From Lactobacillus xujianguonis (GTDB lineage: Bacteria; Bacillota; Bacilli; Lactobacillales; Lactobacillaceae), in assembly GCF_004009905.1 (NCBI RefSeq), contig NZ_ML136871.1:62001-126000 (forward strand): a DNA stretch of 64,000 nucleotides. The letters run 5' to 3'. Below the pieces are notes generated by a model, which searched no databases, had not been told where the DNA came from, and saw only the letters and a list, made by a program, of their open reading frames with translations. A program made the translations under genes and the position numbers. Shown in pieces: positions 60,595 to 64,000 of this stretch; position 1 is the stretch's first letter, and each line of letters opens with the position of its first letter.

Positions 60595-61209
60595 ACGAAA
60601 TGGACGTGGCGGAGTATCAGGTAAGTATTCACTAATAATGAGTCCTTTGTCAACTATTTGATCTTGCAGTCCATGGTTTTGACTTGGATAATAGTGATTT
60701 AAACCGTTACCGACAACTGCAATTGTCTGCCCATTATTTTTTAAACACGCACGATGAGCAAAACCATCGACTCCTTTAGCTAAGCCGCTGGCGATGGTTA
60801 AGTTACTTGCCACCAAATTTGGCATTAAGCGGTCAATCACCTCTTGACTATAATGACTAGCTAAGCGTGCACCAACAATCGTTACAATCTTGCTCTTTAA
60901 CAAAGAAACATTGCCTCGTGCAAATAAAATCAGCGGTGGTTGATAAATTTCACGTAATCTATCTGGATATTCCTGATTAAAGAAGCTAATTACCTGACAT
61001 TGCTTTTTAATTCGTGCCACTGTCTGATCAGCTTGCTCATCATTTAATGCCTTAAAGGCGGCGGCCGCTAAATTAAAAGGTAAATCCAACTTTTGTACAG
61101 CAGCACTATCAACCTCTTCTACATCAAGCTGACTTGCAATTTGCAAGAGCTTAACGTAACCAATACCCTTTTGCAATTTTAATTTAAGTAAAAAATCTGT
61201 TTTGTTCAT
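60361..61209 (-). CDS. dprA: DNA processing protein DprA (hybrid host/phage-supplied 3' end)
   Basis: Binds incoming single-strand DNA and loads RecA during transformation. 282 aa: N-terminal SAM-like helices, then the Rossmann-like DprA fold (KIVTIVGARLASHYSQEVI, ASGLAKGVDGFAHRA, VGNGLNHYYP, EAKEKSGSLITANLA, YAVPGP). Full length although the prophage is joined to it; the last ~77 codons come from the att repeat. First downstream gene of rnhB. Confidence 0.94.
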   Translation of the reverse strand: MNKTDFLLKLKLQKGIGYVKLLQIASQLDVEEVDSAAVQKLDLPFNLAAAAFKALNDEQADQTVARIKKQCQVISFFNQEYPDRLREIYQPPLILFARGNVSLLKSKIVTIVGARLASHYSQEVIDRLMPNLVASNLTIASGLAKGVDGFAHRACLKNNGQTIAVVGNGLNHYYPSQNHGLQDQIVDKGLIISEYLPDTPPRPFRFPQRNRILAGISDSVIVTEAKEKSGSLITANLALQENRNVYAVPGPITSPLSEGPNRLIEVGATPIVDFKLETENIF

Positions 61210-61274
61210 TTAAAAACCTCCATTTGTTAAATACGCAAAAAATGGAGATTTCGTAAAAATTTTTTGGATTTTAT

Positions 61275-62027
61275 TTAAAAAAATTCACTCACAGGGGCAA
61301 AAGTCTTGCGATGAATTGGGGTCGGTCCATATTTCTTTAAGGCAGCAATATGTTCTTTAGTACCATATCCGGCGTTTTTAGGAAAATCGTACTGCGGATA
61401 AACTTTAGCATAATCATCCATTAGTTTATCTCGAAATACTTTAGCCACGATTGAAGCCGCAGCAATTGAATTAGACTTGGCATCCCCTTTAATTAACTTA
61501 ACTTGAGGAATCTTGATCGGCACATCCATTGCATCAACTAATAAACAATCTGGCTTACGGTCTAAAGCTTGAACAGCTTGAGCCATTGCTACTCGGTCAG
61601 CCTCATAAATATTGATCTTGTCAATTACAGCTGCGCTTTGTACGCCAACTCCTACACTAACTGCTTGAGCTAAAATTTCCGGATATAGTTCTAACCGACG
61701 CTGCGGTGACAATTTCTTTGAATCATTCACATCAATTAAGTCAAAATTTTCATCAATAATAACTGCTGCCGTAACTACGGGGCCTGCTAATGGGCCTCTA
61801 CCAACTTCATCAACACCAGCTACTAATTCATCCTTAGCCCAAAATTTACGCTCATAAGCAAAGCGATGTTCAAATTCAGCCCGTTTTTTAGCTAACTTTT
61901 CCTGCTTTTTATAATAAGACGCCAGTAATTTTTGGACACCTGTCCGCGGATCTTGTTTCAATAGCTCTAATTGCTCAGCAGAAACAGCACCTTGTTTAAA
62001 TAATTCTTTGATTTCTTTGATTGTCAT
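61275..62027 (-). CDS. rnhB: Ribonuclease HII
   Basis: 250 aa. N-terminal helical region of about 65 residues typical for Firmicutes, then the catalytic domain: [15 protein letters not shown] (D-E), [19 protein letters not shown] (D), [20 protein letters not shown]. Removes RNA from RNA-DNA hybrids and misincorporated ribonucleotides. Overlaps the rbgA stop by 4 bases. Confidence 0.95.
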   Translation of the reverse strand: MTIKEIKELFKQGAVSAEQLELLKQDPRTGVQKLLASYYKKQEKLAKKRAEFEHRFAYERKFWAKDELVAGVDEVGRGPLAGPVVTAAVIIDENFDLIDVNDSKKLSPQRRLELYPEILAQAVSVGVGVQSAAVIDKINIYEADRVAMAQAVQALDRKPDCLLVDAMDVPIKIPQVKLIKGDAKSNSIAAASIVAKVFRDKLMDDYAKVYPQYDFPKNAGYGTKEHIAALKKYGPTPIHRKTFAPVSEFF

Positions 62028-62863
62028 AGTCGATCAAGCGTAATCCTTCCAATTTTACCTTTACGCAAGCGTTGTAGCATGTACAAAGAAAAACGATCAT
62101 AATCGTCGCGCATCCCATAGACATTAGTCATGGCCAATAATAAATCAGTATCAGAAATATTTTCGACTTCTTCTTTTGAAGAACGCGCAAATTTAACAAG
62201 ATTACTCAAATAGTATTTTCGTAAATTCTTTAATACAAATAAAGCCACATCGTCAGCGTGAAAAATTGTATCTTTAATAGCACCAAAAGCAGCTAATTTA
62301 AAGCCAACTTCTTGATCCTCAAATTTTGGCCATAATATTCCTGGAGTATCCAAAATTTGAATATTAGTCTTAGTTTTAAGCCAGGTTTGTCCTTTAGTTA
62401 CACCTGGTTTATTGCCTACTTCAGCAACATTTCTGCCCACTAGTCGATTAATAATTGTCGACTTCCCGCAATTAGGGATGCCAGCAAGAGCAATTCTAAT
62501 TGTCGGATTTGAAGCTCCTTTTGCTTCAAATTTCTTCGTCTTGGCAGAAGCGGCTTTTTTAATCATTCGAATTAACACTTGCATGTTAGTGTTATGCAGA
62601 GAATCTAAAGCCATGACAAACTTACCTGGCTCTTGTAACTTTTTCTGCCACATTTTAGTTAAGACTGGATCAGCCAAATCCGCCTTGTTCAAAATAATTA
62701 AGTGCGGCTTATCACCTACTAATTCTTCAATCATCGGATTTCTTGAAGCTTGTGGAATTCTTGCATCCAAGACTTCAACAATCACATCTAAAAATCCCAT
62801 TTTGTCTTCAAGTTGATTCCGAGCCTTATTCATATGACCTGGATACCATTGAATATTTGCCAT
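62024..62863 (-). CDS. rbgA: Ribosome biogenesis GTPase RbgA (YlqF)
   Basis: 279 aa from [16 protein letters not shown]; a GTG/ATG three codons earlier is inside the AAGGAAGG ribosome region. Circularly permuted GTPase: G4 ILNKADLAD near residue 55 comes before G1 [15 protein letters not shown] near 125 and G3 DTPGILWP near 165. Needed for late 50S assembly. First of rbgA-rnhB-dprA. Confidence 0.94.
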   Translation of the reverse strand: MANIQWYPGHMNKARNQLEDKMGFLDVIVEVLDARIPQASRNPMIEELVGDKPHLIILNKADLADPVLTKMWQKKLQEPGKFVMALDSLHNTNMQVLIRMIKKAASAKTKKFEAKGASNPTIRIALAGIPNCGKSTIINRLVGRNVAEVGNKPGVTKGQTWLKTKTNIQILDTPGILWPKFEDQEVGFKLAAFGAIKDTIFHADDVALFVLKNLRKYYLSNLVKFARSSKEEVENISDTDLLLAMTNVYGMRDDYDRFSLYMLQRLRKGKIGRITLDRL

Positions 62864-62878
62864 AAAAACCATCCTTCC

Positions 62879-64000
62879 TTAATCTCTATTATCTGCATTT
62901 AAGAACAGAATTTCAGCAGTCAAGATTTCACGATATAATTTTCTAAATACGGCGCGATATTCATTTTCTTGCTGCGCAATTTGACCAAGATAATTTCGCT
63001 CTTGTCTGAACGCATAACGATATACTTCATCTCTGAATTCTAACTCATCTGGTGAAAGATTTCTTTGTTTAACGGTATATTTCATTTCCCGCAAAAAATC
63101 TCTCATTGAAGTTTCGTTAATTTGAGCATGTAAGTCAAAATTTAACTGCTTACGCAAACGCTTAGGCAAGTAAATCTGGTCCAATTGTTTTAAAGCATAT
63201 GCCACCATTTCACTGCGAATTCGTTTTATTTCAGTCTCTTGATCTCGATCAGCTTTAGCTGGAGTTAACATAAATTTAAATAAAATGGTTGGCACAATCA
63301 TGCTAAGTAAAATTAAAACTGTTTCGCTCACTAAAATCAAATGAAAATCAGCTGGATTAATGCTTGCCTCAGCCAAAGTATACGCTAAAGCAAAAGTAAC
63401 CGCACCGTGAACTCCGCCAAAAGCAAAGATCCATGCTTCTTTACGATTAATATGGACACGTTTCTTTCCCAAGTATGCTGTATAAACATAGCGCACTAAG
63501 ACGTTAACTAAATACAGAATTACACCCGCAGCCAGCGCTTCTAAGGTTTGAATATTAGGGATATCTTCTTTAACTGTGCGCACAATAATAATGCCTAAAA
63601 TAATGAAGACAATTCCATTTAAAATATCTGTCAACCAGTTAGTAATAATTTTACTATCATAAATAATTTTAGCGTTAATTAGTTGACTCCGTTGTGCTTC
63701 TGCATTATAAATTAAGCCCATAACTACAACAGCGATAATTCCGGAAACTTTTAATTCTTCGGCTAAAAAATAGAAAACAATGGGTGTTAACAAATAAAAA
63801 AGTTGAATAGCGACATTACCGTTACTGGTGTAGTTGAAATTGACCCGAATAATTTTTTGCCTAATAAAAACCGTAATGGTACCACTAATAAAGCCAAAGA
63901 TAATCCCTCCAAGAGCTGAAATTAAGAAACTACTTAAGGTATTACCCAAATTTAAATTCTTCGAAATATACCAGCTTGTAGCCATATTAAGCAAAATAAT
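62879..64000 (-). CDS. Cation/proton antiporter, CPA1 (NhaP-like) type, N-terminus beyond the window
   Basis: C-terminal ~373 residues: seven or more membrane helices (FLISALGGIIFGFISG, IQLFYLLTPIVFYFLAEEL, IIVRTVKED.., EAWIFAFGGVHGAVTFALAYTLAEA, LILVSETVLILLSMIVPTIL) and a charged cytoplasmic tail (about the last 110 residues). The FGGVHGAVTFALA helix is the CPA1 signature. The frame is open to the window edge. Confidence 0.88.
   Translation of the reverse strand: MILLNMATSWYISKNLNLGNTLSSFLISALGGIIFGFISGTITVFIRQKIIRVNFNYTSNGNVAIQLFYLLTPIVFYFLAEELKVSGIIAVVVMGLIYNAEAQRSQLINAKIIYDSKIITNWLTDILNGIVFIILGIIIVRTVKEDIPNIQTLEALAAGVILYLVNVLVRYVYTAYLGKKRVHINRKEAWIFAFGGVHGAVTFALAYTLAEASINPADFHLILVSETVLILLSMIVPTILFKFMLTPAKADRDQETEIKRIRSEMVAYALKQLDQIYLPKRLRKQLNFDLHAQINETSMRDFLREMKYTVKQRNLSPDELEFRDEVYRYAFRQERNYLGQIAQQENEYRAVFRKLYREILTAEILFLNADNRD

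Noticed and set aside
1-64000. CRISPR arrays, insertion sequences, rRNA
   Set aside because: No regularly spaced repeats, transposase genes or rRNA-like sequence were seen on either strand.

Overview
The window is a low-GC Firmicutes chromosome, most likely a Lactobacillus of the acidophilus/delbrueckii group. This is inferred from the housekeeping gene order, strong AGGAGG ribosome sites, AT-rich codon use and lactobacillal phage families. It consists of two host flanks (about 1-15.6 kb and 60.6-64 kb) and one complete, tailed, cos-type siphovirus prophage of about 44.7 kb.

Left flank, mostly minus strand: ppaC (cut by the window edge), a LysR regulator, parC-parE, plsY (plus strand), a LysR-like protein with no DNA-binding half, an aldose-1-epimerase-like gene, then hslU-hslV-xerC-trmFO read as one unit, and topA. 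Right flank, minus strand: dprA, rnhB, rbgA and a cation/proton antiporter cut by the right edge.

The prophage sits at the 3' end of dprA. A perfect 242-bp direct repeat (15630-15871 and 60353-60594) marks attL and attR. The phage supplies a replacement dprA tail, so dprA stays full length while a dprA 3' fragment is stranded next to topA.

Phage layout from the right: tyrosine integrase (broken or frameshifted), a secreted cargo protein, an ImmA-like protease with a CI-like repressor, a divergent Cro-like repressor and an antirepressor. Then, on the minus strand, come many small early genes, a Sak4-like recombinase, an SF2 helicase, an SSB-tailed DUF669 protein, a PrimPol/D5 helicase, small accessory genes, a VRR-NUC nuclease and ArpU. 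The late genes follow: a phage tRNA-Trp, an HNH nuclease, a cos-like region, terminase, portal, ClpP-like protease, HK97 capsid, connectors, major tail protein, tail chaperones with a probable +1 frameshift, a 2155-aa tape measure with two wall-degrading domains, Dit, Tal, a set of receptor-binding/baseplate proteins, holin and GH25 lysin. Next to attL lies a tiny-gene operon with an operator-overlapped promoter and a leader peptide/attenuator.

Most notable signals: (1) G7-G8 tracts at the same Gly-Gly-Val motif near the 3' end of three consecutive baseplate genes, where any one-base slip removes the C-terminal tail; (2) the attL-proximal mini-operon; (3) the frameshifted integrase; (4) a +1 rather than -1 tail-chaperone frameshift site; (5) a phage tRNA-Trp in a phage whose tape measure has a Trp-dense segment; (6) small genes and stacked hairpins between the two terminase genes. 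No database search was possible; family names rest on recognised motifs and gene order.
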